Assembly: GCA_035578175.1 (NCBI GenBank)
Contig: JAQMRL010000008.1
Location: 59,452,541-59,516,540 of the forward strand
Direction of reading: 5' to 3'
Source of the DNA: Catonia carolina
Taxonomy: Eukaryota; Arthropoda; Insecta; Hemiptera; Achilidae
Length of the DNA stretch: 64,000 nucleotides
Positions 30,734 through 42,571 of this stretch are shown here, piece after piece; the first letter of the stretch is position 1; every line of letters starts with the position of its first letter. Below the pieces are notes generated by a model. The model was given only the letters and a program-made list of their open reading frames with translations. It had not been told where the DNA came from and did no database searches. The position numbers and the translations under genes were made by a program.

Positions 30734-30806
30734 GCCCATAACAGGCAGGTGGAGTCGTAAATTATTTACACTCGATCTGCTAGTTCCAGGGCTACAAAAA
30801 ATAGTT
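30734..30806 (+). repeat. SINE-390 head fragment
   Basis: Only the first 73 bp or so (gcccataacaggcaggtgga to gctacaaaaaatag) are present, and the rest has been lost. A 3' truncation is unusual for a retroposon and suggests later deletion. Confidence 0.85.
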
Positions 30807-31149
30807 TTTTTTTATTTTTAAAAAAGTTTCCACTAGTTTCGATTTCCGAGAATCTCTATTTAAAACATTTCATACATCCCAATCCATTATCCTTGTTCAA
30901 TACACTCTACTTCATACAATACTCAATTTCTTACAATGAACAATCTATCCCTCAATTATTTCTAGAATATCAATGTTCAATGTTACAATATTAATTTTGT
31001 GTGATATCTTAGGACGTAAGCTAGATTGTCCCGATTTGCTGGTAATCCCACATATACGACTGAAACATGGATGAAGTAAACGTATGTTAAAATAAAATCT
31101 TAAGAAAGTTTAATTTTTTGGAGCTTCGTGACCTTTTTTAAGTCAATAA

Positions 31150-31626
31150 CGTAATTTTTCGAAATCTAGTTTTCACCGGATCTACACGTTTTCAGACACC
31201 CTGAACCCAAAAAAATATTTTTAGCGATTGGTCTGTGTGTGTGTGTTTGTGTGCGCGCGCGCTCGCGCGTGTGTGAACAAAATATCTCAAGAAGGGAATA
31301 CGTACGAACTTGAAACTTGAAACTTAAGTTAGATACTACTACTGGACCCGACACGAACATTTTCATCAAAATCGATCAACTGGAATTAGTAGTTTATTAG
31401 TGTCATTTTTAACTTTTTTGCGATTTTTTCAAAAACGGCTTTTCTCAAAAACGATTGTTTTAAAAATCGCCTGATTTACTAAATTTTTTATGCTCTACAA
31501 GATAGGGTAGGCCCCATGTCTGCTGAAATTCTTCGAGAGACTGTTATTTCTATGTTTTATGTTTCTATGTTTCATTATTTCCATTGGCAAGAGAAAGTCG
31601 TTTGAATGTTTTACACTAGATTTTTA
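31150..31626 (+). mobile_element. HINE-like element, 5' end and tandem region deleted
   Basis: Begins at ttttcgaaatctagttttca and lacks the TTTTACTTTCTCTTGCC start. It includes a GT/GC tract (31231-31275), tctcaagaagggaat and gacccgacacgaacatt. It then jumps from tgctgaaattcttcgagag to the 3' end CATTGGCAAGAGAAAGTCG. The whole block of 175-bp units is missing. Confidence 0.82.
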
Positions 31627-32513
31627 TTATATGGTTAGAAATTGGTTATAAAAAATATTCGCGTTGTAAACTAGAATAAGTATCGGAATTAAATTAATAT
31701 TTTTGAACCGGACAAATTTTCTTTAGACATTTAAATAATATAACATATAAATATTGCATTCAAATGAATTTTTTAATGCAATTTATTCAGTATATTTGGA
31801 TAAAAAATTTATGTTACGCAAGGTATTTAATAATAGGTTTAATACGGAGCCGGGTAATATGTACTTATTCGTACAGACTTTTTAAATAACTGAATAGAAA
31901 ATCTTTTATTTGACCTTGTTTCGTTATTTTCTCATGATCAATGCGTTTGAGAATTTCTAATTAAGTCAACTGGGAGTTGAAAACTAAATAATGGGGTTAA
32001 CATGGACCGCATTAAAACTACAGCATTATTAGCAGTAGTACTATTATTATTATTACTGCTACAATATTACGCCAGTGAAGGTCGTTTTACTTAGGGCGGA
32101 TGTAATTTTCGACCGACTACACTGTGCCATGGCTGTTCTGTTATACACAACAGTATCTCTGTCAATCTGTCCGTCTGAATCTTTTCCCCCTGTTCGCACA
32201 TATTGTATGTGTGTGTGTGTGTGTTTACTCCCTCTTCACTCGATCAAACTCTCTCTCTCTCTCTCTCTCTCCTTGGTGATCTCTCTTGCGCATAATATTC
32301 AAACCAAATAAAACGCTCGTACGATCGTTTCATAAATGAATCGTATTTACACTGGGAAAAACTAAGATAAAATTCTGTTATTCTACATTCTGATCTTTAT
32401 GCCCCTATTTTTCATATTCTAAATATTTCCTAGTCGTTGCGTTCCTAACCCATACCTAATTAAAATAATGCTTTACTGGGTGTACACAAAAAAATTGATG
32501 AATTTTAATTAAT
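31627..32513. other. No gene; GT and CT microsatellites
   Basis: A (GT)n run at about 32207-32224 and a (CT)n run at about 32249-32272. A 78-codon frame across them is an artefact of the repeats. Confidence 0.5.
32249..32272. repeat. (CT)n microsatellite
   Basis: About 12 CT units, uninterrupted. A GT run lies about 25 bp upstream. Confidence 0.93.
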
Positions 32514-33461
32514 GTTTTACTTTCTGTTGCCTATGTAAATATATTGGAAGGAAAGTAATGGTTTCATGTCGGTTTTTTGAAATCCAGTTTTCACCGGATC
32601 TACACGTTTTCAAAACCCCCTAAAACCAAAAAATATGTTTTTAGCGATTAGTGTATGTGTTTGCGCGTGCGTGTCAATAAAATATCTCAAGAACGGAACA
32701 TCAAACGAACTTAAAACTTGAAACTTAGATTAGGTACCACTAGAGGACCCGACAGGAACATTTTCATTAAAATCGGTCAACCGGAATGAGTAGTTTATTC
32801 GTGTCATTTTTCGCTTTTTTGCGATTTTCTTAAAAACGGCTCCGACGATTTTTTTCTAAAATCGCTTCATTTACTACATTTTTTACGCTCTACAAGGTAG
32901 GGTAAGCGCCATGTCTGCTGAAATTCGTGGAGAGGTTGTGCTCTCGTAGAAATGTTTTTTTTTTTTTAAGTTTGCGGGTTTAATATGCTTTTTAGAGCAA
33001 AAGTGAATATAATTACAGTTGTAGAAAATTTAAAAACCTACAACTTTTATTTTGAAATTTTTTTTGTAAAACGCTTAGTTTAACGGTAATCAGCGATTTT
33101 CTGCTTTTTTTCTCACGAAAACGTAAAAAAATCGATTTTTTTTATTTCAGCCTTAGTATGCATTTTTACGATAAAAGTGTATTATAATCAAATTTATAGG
33201 AACTTAAAAGATCTACAACGTTTTTAAGCATTTTTCTCTACAGAGCCTAGTTTAGCGTGAAAGAGTGACTTTCCGTATTTTTGAGCCAAACTGAGGTTCA
33301 TTTTCATTTTACGTCTTTCACTCGTGATTAAAATAAGGTTATGTTTTTGAGGCTAGGTGTTTGTTTATATCTAATGTTTTATTTCTTATGTTAGGTTATA
33401 TTGTTCGTTATTTGTATTCGCAAGAGAAAGTCGTGTGAGTGCTTACACCAGATTTTTTTTA
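32514..33461 (+). mobile_element. HINE-like element, near complete
   Basis: TTTTACTTTCTGTTGCC at the start and GCAAGAGAAAGTCGTGTGAG at the end, followed by a shortened hairpin (gtgagtgcttacacc) and T-run. The GT tract is short (gtgtatgtgtttgcgcgtgc). Two diverged internal units are visible, each with a cttagtttaacgg or cctagtttagcg block. The best reference copy with no insertions. Confidence 0.88.
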
Positions 33462-33932
33462 GACTTAAAAGGGATCAGTCTATTGCACTGTTATTGAAGG
33501 TTATTTTAATGAAAATTTCGGCCCTCTTTTTTCCGTTTATTGATTTGGAGATCCTTTGTGTGTATGAGTGTTGCATATTTTAGCGTACCTTGTTAAGGAT
33601 TTTTATCGTCTTTCAGATAGTTGATTATTTTGGCGACGTCATGTAGGTGTGTAGACATAAAAAAATACTGAAAATTAAAGCTTTTAACTTTATTTACGTA
33701 AAAGTTTTCTCATTCAAACATTTCAACGTGGGCAGAACTGTTATCATCACTCAAGTCGATTGATTATACGGAAATGAGAATCAGTTTTGTTTAGATAATT
33801 TTAATTAAAAATTCATGAAACTTTTTATTTTTAAATACAATCTTATTGGAAGATTTATAAGTGATTCTTTTAATGTAAGAGTGGTAGGCCTATATGTGTT
33901 ATTTTTGAAACTTTTATTTCATTTTTAGAAAA
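33462..33932. other. No gene recognised
   Basis: AT-rich sequence with nothing recognised. Confidence 0.4.
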
Positions 33933-33991
33933 TCCACCGGGTTGGTTTAGTGGTAAAGTCGTCGTCGGGAATCAGCTGTTTAAAAGCAACT
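33933..33991 (+). repeat. tRNA-SINE-T head fragment
   Basis: CCACCGGGTTGGTTTAGTGG then taaagtcgtcgtcgggaatc and agctgttt. Only the A-box half is present, with no B box. It is the cleanest view of this family's head. Confidence 0.8.
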
Positions 33992-34139
33992 GGTAGCTGA
34001 ATTGTAGTTAAACATTAACATATCCATTTATTTGTTGTATTATTTATTTATAATTATTTTTTTCTCATTATCATATCTTACCACCGTTTAAACTTAATTA
34101 TTAGATACTTTATGATTGAAAAATCCAATAAAATGGTTT

Positions 34140-34485
34140 ATGCAGTGTGTTCTACCTGTTTTATTGCTAACACAATTTTTGCAAAATTGCTACTTTGAAT
34201 GCTTATAACTAAAACACGAAGGCATCTATTGAAAAACGGTTTGCGCCATTGTTTTTTCTTTAAATTTCACATTGAAATGACGTATCACACAACCAACATC
34301 CCATTTAAAAAAATAAAATTGAAATTTGTGTCCGCCATCTTGGATCCAAGATGGCGGACCAAAATTTCAAAACCAAAAAAAGTTGAATTTTTAAAAATAT
34401 GCAGATCCGCATAAGCTTCTTTTGCCAAATACGTCTCAGTTACGCAATATAAAGCTGTTTCCATACTTAAAAATCACCCTGTATA
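34140..34485. mobile_element. Uncertain MITE-like repeat around a 30-bp palindrome
   Basis: The right boundary looks like aaaaatcaccctgtatat, a common end of mariner-type elements in insects. I found no matching left end, so the extent is a guess. The palindrome at 34330-34359 lies near the centre. Confidence 0.35.
34330..34359. repeat. Perfect 30-bp palindrome, GC-rich
   Basis: Arms GTCCGCCATCTTGGA meet their exact complement with no spacer. Imperfect pairing extends outward through aaatttg/caaaattt. The GGATCC centre and GC-rich arms stand out in AT-rich DNA. Confidence 0.95.
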
Positions 34486-35185
34486 TTTATATTGGGAAGA
34501 GAAAGTATATAATAACTAAACAGTAATAATAATCAGACATTCTGAGATGTTTCTCTAAAAGCTTTAGTAAAAGAATAAAATAAAAATTAAGATAGAAATA
34601 ATTCTGTCAGTTTTTGGCCCTCCTGTATCATCTATCTAGACATGTACATTGACAGATGATGGATAGAGTATATTACTCGTTATCTGAGTCTGGGACTCTT
34701 AACTCATTTTTCTTTTTAATAGGTTATGTTACGCATTAGATGGGCGCTCTTTCTTACTCCACAGCTCTTGTCAATCATCTGTCTCTTTCTCTAACCCCTC
34801 TTTTTTTCTTTCTCCTCTACTCCCCCGTGACGTCCCTTATCTCTTACTATTATTCTATATTAGCATGATAATGCTAGTACATGTATTAATGATTATTTAA
34901 GTTTTAACCCAGATAAGATTTATAGGTTCTATTCCGTAATATAAAAATTATCATTTGTTATTATTTTAGTCAGATTTTTTGTTTTGTTATAGTGATAGTA
35001 GTTAACTGTATCAGTATTTCCTTTCTTTTTATGTTTTTTTTAAATTTATTATTCGAGGTTATTTCCTTGAACTTTTATTTCCTAATAAAATTTAAGGGAG
35101 TTGATGATAAGTATAACTGAACGTTCCAGGAAATTTACTAAGTTTTTTTAGGTTTCCGAAGTTTTCAATGAAAAAACCTTGGCAA
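34486..35185. other. No gene recognised; pyrimidine-rich tract
   Basis: A pyrimidine-rich stretch at about 34757-34845 includes cctctttttttctttctcct. Otherwise AT-rich with nothing recognised. Confidence 0.4.
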
Positions 35186-35413
35186 ATTTTTACTTTTCTT
35201 ACCCTATATAGGAAAAGAAAGTACTGTTTTCAGGCCGTTTTTTGAAATCGATTTTTTACCCGGTTTAATGTGTTTTCAGGCCCCCTGAACCAAAATAAAA
35301 CAATTTTTTAGCGATTGTTGTTGTTGTTGTGTGTGTGTGTGTTTGTCTGTCTGTCAGAAGGATAACAATACTTTCTTTCCCTGTTTATTCTTTCAAGGCA
35401 AGAGAAAGTAAAA
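35186..35413. mobile_element. Fold-back made of two HINE-like 5' ends
   Basis: The left part begins tttttacttttcttaccc and continues forward to tttttagcgattgttgttg and a short GT tract. The right part (about 35355-35413) is the reverse of a second 5' end: ataacaatactttctttccc, then GGCAAGAGAAAGTAAAA. Both outer ends are therefore the 5' terminus. Confidence 0.7.
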
Positions 35414-35448
35414 CAATACTTTTGCTACTCATTCAAAATTCTAATTTT

Positions 35449-35813
35449 TTTTTTACTTTCTCTTGCCGTATATGAATATATAGGAAAGGTAAGTATTGTT
35501 TTTATGTCGATTTTTCGAAATCGAGTTTTCATCAAATGTACACGTTTCAAACCACCCAAAAACATGTTTTTAGCGATGCGCGCGCGCGCGCGTGTGTGTG
35601 AACAAAATATCCTTATAACGGAACATCGTACAAAGTTGAAACTTGAAACTTAAGTTAAATACCCCGAGAGGACGCGACACAAACATTTTTATCAAAATCG
35701 GTCAACCGAAAGTAGTAGCTACATTGTTTACTTGTGATTAAACATAGATCATTATGTTCATTATTTACATGGACAAGATAGAGTTGTGTGAGTGTTTCAT
35801 ACCAGAATTTTTC
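35449..35813 (+). mobile_element. HINE-like element, internally deleted
   Basis: TTTTACTTTCTCTTGCC start with a (GC)n(GT)n tract at 35577-35601. Sequence continues to aaaatcggtcaaccgaaagt, then jumps to tgtttacttgtgattaaac and the 3' end (ggacaagatagagttgtgtg, hairpin, T-run). The tandem-unit block is deleted. Confidence 0.84.
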
Positions 35814-36829
35814 ATCTAATAGGCTAATTATTGATCAGTGATGTAATGTAATGATAATAATGATGTAGTACTTGATAAAAAAGGTAATTGAACAGTATTT
35901 TTAGGTTCAAAAGCATTTAAAAATAAAATATTTGTAATTTGACTATGTTCTTACACGTTTTATAACTATCGAAAATGACAGAAAAGTTTTCACAAAGTAT
36001 GTTAAATTTCAGGCTCAGTATATTTTAGGGTTTTTCAAAAGTTATTCTAATTTATCATCTCGATTTAATTAATGATCACAGTTTCATGTTAAATTTTTAA
36101 TTGAAAAAAATGGAAACCATAATAAGTTTTCTACTTAAAACTTTTCTATGAACTAACTTAATATTCCTAAAAATTGTTAACAAAAGGTTTATTACACTTA
36201 TATGTTAATAATGCTTAAGGGTAAGCCTTTATCAAATAAAGTATTAATATTATAAGTCATAAATGCGTTTCTTATCACCAGATTTAATTTATATATTATT
36301 ACTAATGCAGTTTCTTATCTAGCACGTTCAGTTATCTCAAGTGCATTTAAGCATTTAACAAGTGCAATTTTATTGCATGGTATTGTATTTTTAATTTTCT
36401 TTTTTTATTTCTTTTCGATAAAGAAAGTAATTTTTATCTCATTAATTTAATATGCGTATTAAAAATTTTTCTTCGGTCAATAAAATTTTTATTAAGTCAT
36501 TTCCTTAAATAGGTTTTTACGATAGGCATTCTATCGGTTGAGTAAAGGTTTTATGTTTTCTTATAAGATGAGTTCATTTTACTATTTTTATTTGTTAGGA
36601 GACTGTTAACGGCAGTCTTAGTAATTGGTATTTACCCAATGGAGAAGATTCTACATAATTCTGAGATACATCAACTTAACCATTTTTATTTTATGTTTTG
36701 GCGTTTCCAGATTTTCCACAAGTTTTTTTTGAAAGGATTTTAAGTTATTGCTTGAGAACTTACTCGAATGTAGACAGTTTAATGTCTGCATTAACGTTTC
36801 TTGCATAATTTCCCCCACTGTAGTTTTTT
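35814..36829. other. No gene recognised
   Basis: AT-rich with nothing recognised. Confidence 0.4.
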
Positions 36830-37165
36830 TTGTCTTTTATGACCACAATGGATCACTTTAGTCAAATTTAGAAAGCTTCTTCCTTTTCATATTCTTTAGC
36901 TTGACGTTTTGCCAGTATGCCTTCATACGGGCTGATCGTGCTTGCGGAACTTCCTCCGAAACGACCGGTTTCTTTCTGCTTGGGTTTGTTCTTCAATCTG
37001 ATTTTTCTTCAAATCTACTTTCCTTATTTCTTAGGATTTTTAATATTTCTGTTTTGTTTTCAAAATCATCGAAAGTTAATCCGAGTTCGATCATGTTTTC
37101 TTGAAATTTCGGACCATGCTCTCGATGTTACCATTAGAAACAGCCGAGCTGTTTCGAAGGTTTAG
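36830..37165 (-). pseudogene. Possible decayed transposon ORF fragment
   Basis: The minus strand here is less AT-rich than its surroundings and reads VVSEEVPQARSARMKAYWQ and NVKLKNMKRKK in one frame, a basic, charged stretch like some insect transposon proteins. I cannot name the family. Plus-strand frames of 67 and 82 codons over the same bases look like shadows. Confidence 0.3.
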
Positions 37166-37236
37166 AGTAGTGATTCCCAAACTTTTTTTACCACCCTCTT
37201 ACACTATTTATGTGGTATTGATAAAAAAAAACAAGA
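37166..37236. repeat. hAT-like terminus fragment
   Basis: TAGTGATTCCCAAACTTTTT resembles the common hAT 5' end (CAGTGGTTCCCAAACTT pattern). No matching opposite end or 8-bp duplication was found. Confidence 0.4.
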
Positions 37237-37298
37237 TTACATTGAACAATCAAACATATATTTATTATTGTTTTTTGTGACATTATACGTTGCAATTT

Positions 37299-37452
37299 AA
37301 TCTGACTAGTGTCTTTTACACCTCTACCTCTTATGTTCTTAAATGCTTCAGTCATATAATTGGCTGACCATGTGATAAGAAACAGAACTATTTTTTGTAG
37401 TCCTGGAACTAGCAGATCGAATGCAAAAAAAATAACACTTTATCTACCTGTT
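37299..37452 (-). repeat. SINE-390 head half
   Basis: Contains tctgactagtgtcttttaca through taacactttatctacctgtt. The 3' half of the family is missing. Confidence 0.82.
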
Positions 37453-39805
37453 ACACACAAAAACCTAATGACTAAGTCATTTTCTTAAGTCCTTTCATTG
37501 AAATATACTTTTATTCGTGTTGTATGTTTCTCGATAATTCATTTTTGATAAAATTTACTCTTAAGAGTTCTGTAAGGAAGTTCTTAAAAAAAGAAGATTT
37601 TTGACAGAAAATTAACTGAAAAACCTAAGGAGATTTCTACACGTTTGTACGTAAACATCAAATCTGGTATCATTTAAATGGCAGATCACACCTTGAATTG
37701 TTCGAAAAATACTAAAAAATCTTTTTTTAAACTAAACGAGTAGGTTGAAAATTATCGGTTTTTTCATCGTTGGGGCTATAAATTTTGACTTTCAGTTAAT
37801 TTTTCCATTTATAGAACTGAAGAGGAAATATCAAATATCCGTGATCTTGCTTGTGAAGGATATAACCAAGGATTTATTTATGTAAGACTATTTAACATAT
37901 TCAGTGTTAGAGATTCGCCTAGCGGGTCATGGGTAGGTGTTACCGCCACGCTCCCATCTCACCTAGTGGGTTCTGTTTTGTTATCATTTTAAGTAATTCC
38001 GGAGGGACACCGCCAGTCAGATATCAGTTTGTTGCTATAGCCCTCAGAAAGGGTTTTTTTTGTAACCGTCCAGTTCGTTTTTTAATTTTCGTCATATGAT
38101 CTACCTTCGTATAGTATACTTGTTCAGTATTTTTAATGGGTTTTCAGGGTACAGTTGAAGCCGTGAATTTAGTATCTTCGCGGGTATCGATTCAAAATAG
38201 CTTAATTTTTTAGATTTACTTTAAAAGTACATTATTTGTAGTTTAAATTTGTATAAGATATTACGTGTAAATCGTAACGGTAAATGGAAAAATTCAAACA
38301 AGAAATACATTTATTAAAACAGGCGAAAATAAACCTAAAAATAACATTGGATTGATAATTTTTATGTTGTTAGCAAACATAAATCCATGTAACTTATAAG
38401 TCGCAAATAAAATCAATCTATAAAAAATTCAGTAACATAAGTTGTAGGCCCTACATAAAGCAAACTGAGAACACGCTGCACTAGTAATCAACCCGACGGA
38501 AGAGATACCTCATAATTGCTCAGCAATGAGTGTGTTAATAAGGTTCACAGACATCTAAACAAATTCTTTTAAAATTTATCGATAAACAGTTTCCTTTACG
38601 ACGACTTCAAAAATCGTGGAGCTGGAACGCTTTACTTTAACAGCTTCATCGCCATCTACTTAACTTATCTCAAATCTCATCAAAATAAAATTTTATTTCC
38701 ATCTATCTAAATTGATGCATTTGTGTATCAGTGGATTTTTTCAGTGGAAGCCTGTTCCCATACTACGTTAAAATAAAAGTGTACTTTAAGAGATCTAGAT
38801 GTTCGATCCACAGTGAAAAATATCAATGTAAAGAACAAAAAATAAATAAAGATCGCTGTGTTGATTATTTAAATAAGTATTTAATGTTGCAAGCCCAGTT
38901 GTTGGTACTCCTTGTTTTATGTTCATATTGTTAAATGTAATAAGATTTAAAATTTATGAGGATTAATATTACATTTTAAAGTTTTTTTTTAAATTTCTAT
39001 GTTATCTTTTAAAATCCGATTTTAATTTAAATGTTTTCCATTGTATATAATAACCACGGAAAATTTAAACCGCTTTATTCAGTTATTATATTTTATTATT
39101 CAACGAAAATGTACTTAATCTATTTAATTATAAGTACTATATTAAATTTTGAAGTTATCATTCCTAACATAATCGTTTATTAAAACTGTAAATGAGTATT
39201 AACTTAAAACCATAATTCTTAATTTTACAATTTTGTACTCAAGTACCTAATGCTACTATTATTTACTTGATACTTTATTTCATGTGTTGATTTTAATTCC
39301 AAGTGAAAAAAATGTATTTTAATTTTTTTCATGTATTCGTTAAATTTGAATACACATGTAGAAAACATTATAATTATTTGAAAGTTTCATAATAAATAAG
39401 CCACTTATAATTTGGTATTTAATTTAGTAACACTTGAAGTCATTTGTAACATTAAATATATTTAGTATTTATACATGGAACACTTAGAATAATTTTCAAC
39501 GTTAGCTGTACTCAGTGATTTCAGTATTATAGTCATTAATTTCTTAATCATCAGTGTTTAATGGTTCAAATATATGGTACACTTCCGATTCTGTACCAAC
39601 GTTTCTCAAACTTTTGCCACTTGTTTTACTTTTTTTATAGTAACCCTTGTTTTTAAAAATTTCACAATATTGTCCTGTACCGAACTGATTATAAAACTGT
39701 GGAAATGAGGATAAGTCACGTTAGTGTATATATTTCAAATTTTATTTAAAATCGTATAAATATCTTGGTCATTAAGTAAAGCTGCTGGTTATGCGACGGT
39801 TGAAT
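37453..39805. other. No gene recognised
   Basis: A 2.3-kb stretch without a clear gene or repeat. A GC-richer patch at 37915-38060 (ttcgcctagcgggtcatggg, ccggagggacaccgcc) may be an old retroelement fragment but matches nothing I know. Confidence 0.4.
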
Positions 39806-39902
39806 TTTCCTTGTAATGATTTGCTGATCCTAGCCGGGAATTGAAACTGGGACCTTCCGTGTGTAGGCTAGCGTGCTAACCACTTCGCCATGGAGGCGGT
39901 AA
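39806..39902 (-). repeat. tRNA-SINE-G fragment
   Basis: GCCGGGAATTGAAACTGGGA is a mutated B box in reverse, and gctagcgtgctaaccacttc then gccatggaggcgg the A-box head. The tail is shortened. Confidence 0.7.
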
Positions 39903-39917
39903 CATTGGTAATTTATT

Positions 39918-39953
39918 TTTACATCTATATATACATATATATATATATATAGA
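39918..39953. repeat. (AT)n microsatellite
   Basis: Mostly TA units (tacatatatatatatatata), followed by a partly complementary atatatatctata, so a hairpin is possible. Confidence 0.85.
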
Positions 39954-39955
39954 TT

Positions 39956-40526
39956 TGAAATATATATCTATAAGAATATTAATAATTAATAATAATATAA
40001 AACAAAAATATTAATAATAATATCAAAATGTTATTCTTGTGGCATGACTTTATTATCCAATTTTTCTCTTTTTTCACAATCGATACATTTAAAAGGCAAA
40101 ATCGTTTCCAGTGTATCTTAAATGCGATTCTATTAAAAACTAAATACAGAGTTCTAGTGAACGGATTTTGATAATTTTTACATGGTTTGAAGAGTATATT
40201 CTTTCCTGATTTGCCCAAAAGTTCTGTACTTAAAATTAATGCTAACATGAGCTTCAATTTACGAAATGAAAATATTAAATTTCGTTTACAACGTTATGTA
40301 ATGTGGTTCTCCTACATTTACCCCTCCATAGCCATTTTCCAGGAGCATACAGGATATGTGTACCTCTCTTCTCATCGCAGAACACACTCTGTCGGTAGAA
40401 ATTATGTTCAACTTTTTTTATTTAAAGTTTTAGTTTAAAACCGTTCTTTTCAGGATGAAACTAAACTGTGCTTTAGTCGTTACCCTCCGTTCTTATAAGG
40501 AGAGTTAAGTTTGTTGTTAACTTCAA
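39956..40526. other. No gene recognised
   Basis: Overlapping frames on both strands (92 and 83 codons) show no motif. Confidence 0.4.
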
Positions 40527-40840
40527 TACAGCATGATTTTGTTAATCATTTAAACTTTTTTTTCTTTTCTACTTTTTCTACTTCAACTACTAATCATTTC
40601 CAGCTTCAACAACTTGTTTTTTGAAGATGTTGATTCACAGTTAATCAAGTTGAGTTTTGTACATGTATATTTTTTCTTCACATTTTAGTCTTGTTGAAAC
40701 ACACTGCTGAGTGTGGTTTTTATTTTAATTTTAAGGTCATTACTCAGATTTTCTCATCTTTGCTTAAATTTTTTGTATTTATAAACTGATTGCAAATGAG
40801 ATACACTGTTAAAAAAACTTCTGTAATTTATTTAATGTTA
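40527..40840. repeat. Unnamed dispersed repeat, copy 1
   Basis: Shares with 52464-52750 the blocks gattttgttaatcatttaaa, ttccagcttcaacaactt, gatgttgattcacagtt and tctcatctttgcttaaat in the same order and orientation. It has an extra 50-bp segment (gaaacacactgctgagtgtg). Possibly the 3' UTR of a LINE. Confidence 0.65.
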
Positions 40841-40929
40841 GAGGTTTGAAACCCAAGAACACTGTGCAAATTTATTCACACGGTTTCTTTATGGTAGTAT
40901 TAATTTAATTAAAAAAAATTGTTAAATTT

Positions 40930-41203
40930 TTGGACGACTCTCTGGAAAACACCTACTTTCCACCCTGCAAATGACACCTTCACTTCATTCACCACAGGGT
41001 GTTGCTGTATAGTAAAATTTATTACTCTCAGAGATAACTGTGACTAGTGTCTTTTACACGTCTACCTTTACTATTCCAAAATAGTTCAGTCATATAATTG
41101 GCTGAGTATTTGATAAGAAATATACTATAACTATTTTTTTGTAGCCCTGGAACCAGCGGATCAAGTGCCATTAATTTAACACTACACCTGCCCGTTATGG
41201 GCA
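40930..41203 (-). repeat. SINE-390, 3' end missing
   Basis: From tggacgactctctggaaaac to gcccgttatgggca. The family's final 110 bp or so (palindromes and AAC tail) are missing. Confidence 0.83.
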
Positions 41204-41616
41204 ATTTGGATGGTTAAACTACCTGTATTGTATACTCTCTGAATGAAAAATAAAAGTTAAGAAAAAGAAGATCATTATGTATAATTGAATAAATGATAAA
41301 AACTGAAACCTATTAACGAGATATATTGCCTACCAACTCTTATTAAATAACACACTTTGAACGTGAATCTCTCTATCTTTCTCACACACACTCACTCACT
41401 CTTTTTCACTTTATTAGTATGTAGTTACTTGAAAATTTTTTATCTTTAGGTTAGATATAAATGGTGCCAGTCAGGTGGGCATATTATGTCCTGTAATATT
41501 CCATTGTTGTACGCTAATTAACACACTGCTCTTATTATTACAATTATTATCACCTATCTTGTAAATAACGTACATATTGGTATTTATTTTGTCGTCATTA
41601 TTCTTGAGGTGGATTA
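41204..41616. other. No gene recognised
   Basis: Contains a short cacacacactcactcactc stretch at 41383-41402 and nothing else of note. Confidence 0.4.
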
Positions 41617-42571
41617 TTTTTTACTTTCTCTGCCTACTTGAATATAAGAAGGAAAGTATTGTTTTCATGTCGATTTTTGAAATCGAGTTTTCACCGGATA
41701 TACACGTTTTCAGACCCTTTGAACAAAAAAATTTTTTTTATAGTGATTGGTGTGTGTGTGCGCGCGCGCGCGCGTATGTGTGTGAACAAAATATCTCAAG
41801 AACGGAACATCGTGTATGAAGTTGAAACTTGAAATTTAAGTTAGATACTACTACCGAACCCAACACGAACATTTTAATCAAAATCGGTCAAACGGAAGTA
41901 GTAGTTTATTCGTGACATTTTTTAATTTTTTGCGATTTTCTCAAAAACGACTCCTACGATTTTTTTAAAAATCACCTCATTTATTACAATTTTTATGCTC
42001 TATAAGATATGGTAGGCGCCATGTCTGCTGAAATTCTTGGGTAGCTGTTCTCTCAAAGAAATAAATGTTTTTTTTTTAAATTTCAGCCTTAATATCTATC
42101 CTAGCACAAAAGTATATAATGAAAGTTGTAGACAATTTAACAGTCTACAACTTATATTTCAAACTTTTTTTTTGTATAACGCTTAGTTTAGTGGTAATTA
42201 GAGATTTTCTGTTTTTTTTTTATACGAATCTCAAAACAATTTGATTTTTTTAAGATTTCGCCCGTAGTATCCATTTTACGACAAAAATGTATGTAATCAA
42301 ATTTATGGGAAATTAAAAAATCTACAACTTTTATTTATAGCATTTTTCTCTACAGAGCCTAGTTTAGCGTGAAAGAGTGATTTTTCGTATTATTAAATCA
42401 AACAAAGGTTGGTTTTCATTTTGCATCATTCACTGATGATTAAAATTAGGTTATGTTTTTCGAGGTTAGTTTTTTGTGTATTTGTAATGTTTATTACTAA
42501 TGTTAGGTTATACTGTTTATTATTTGCATTGGCAAGAGAAAGTTGTGTGAGCGTTTCACACTACATTCTTT
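41617..42571 (+). mobile_element. HINE-like element, near complete
   Basis: TTTTTTACTTTCTCTGCC at the start, GT/GC tract at 41750-41783, two internal units, and the end TTGGCAAGAGAAAGTTGTGTG with hairpin gtgagcgtttcacac. Closely parallels the copy at 32514-33461. Frames of 80 and 64 codons across the GT tract are incidental. Confidence 0.88.

Noticed and set aside
32075..32311. 78-codon plus-strand frame with Cys/Val and Ser/Leu repeats
   Set aside because: The repeats are translations of the (GT)n and (CT)n microsatellites.
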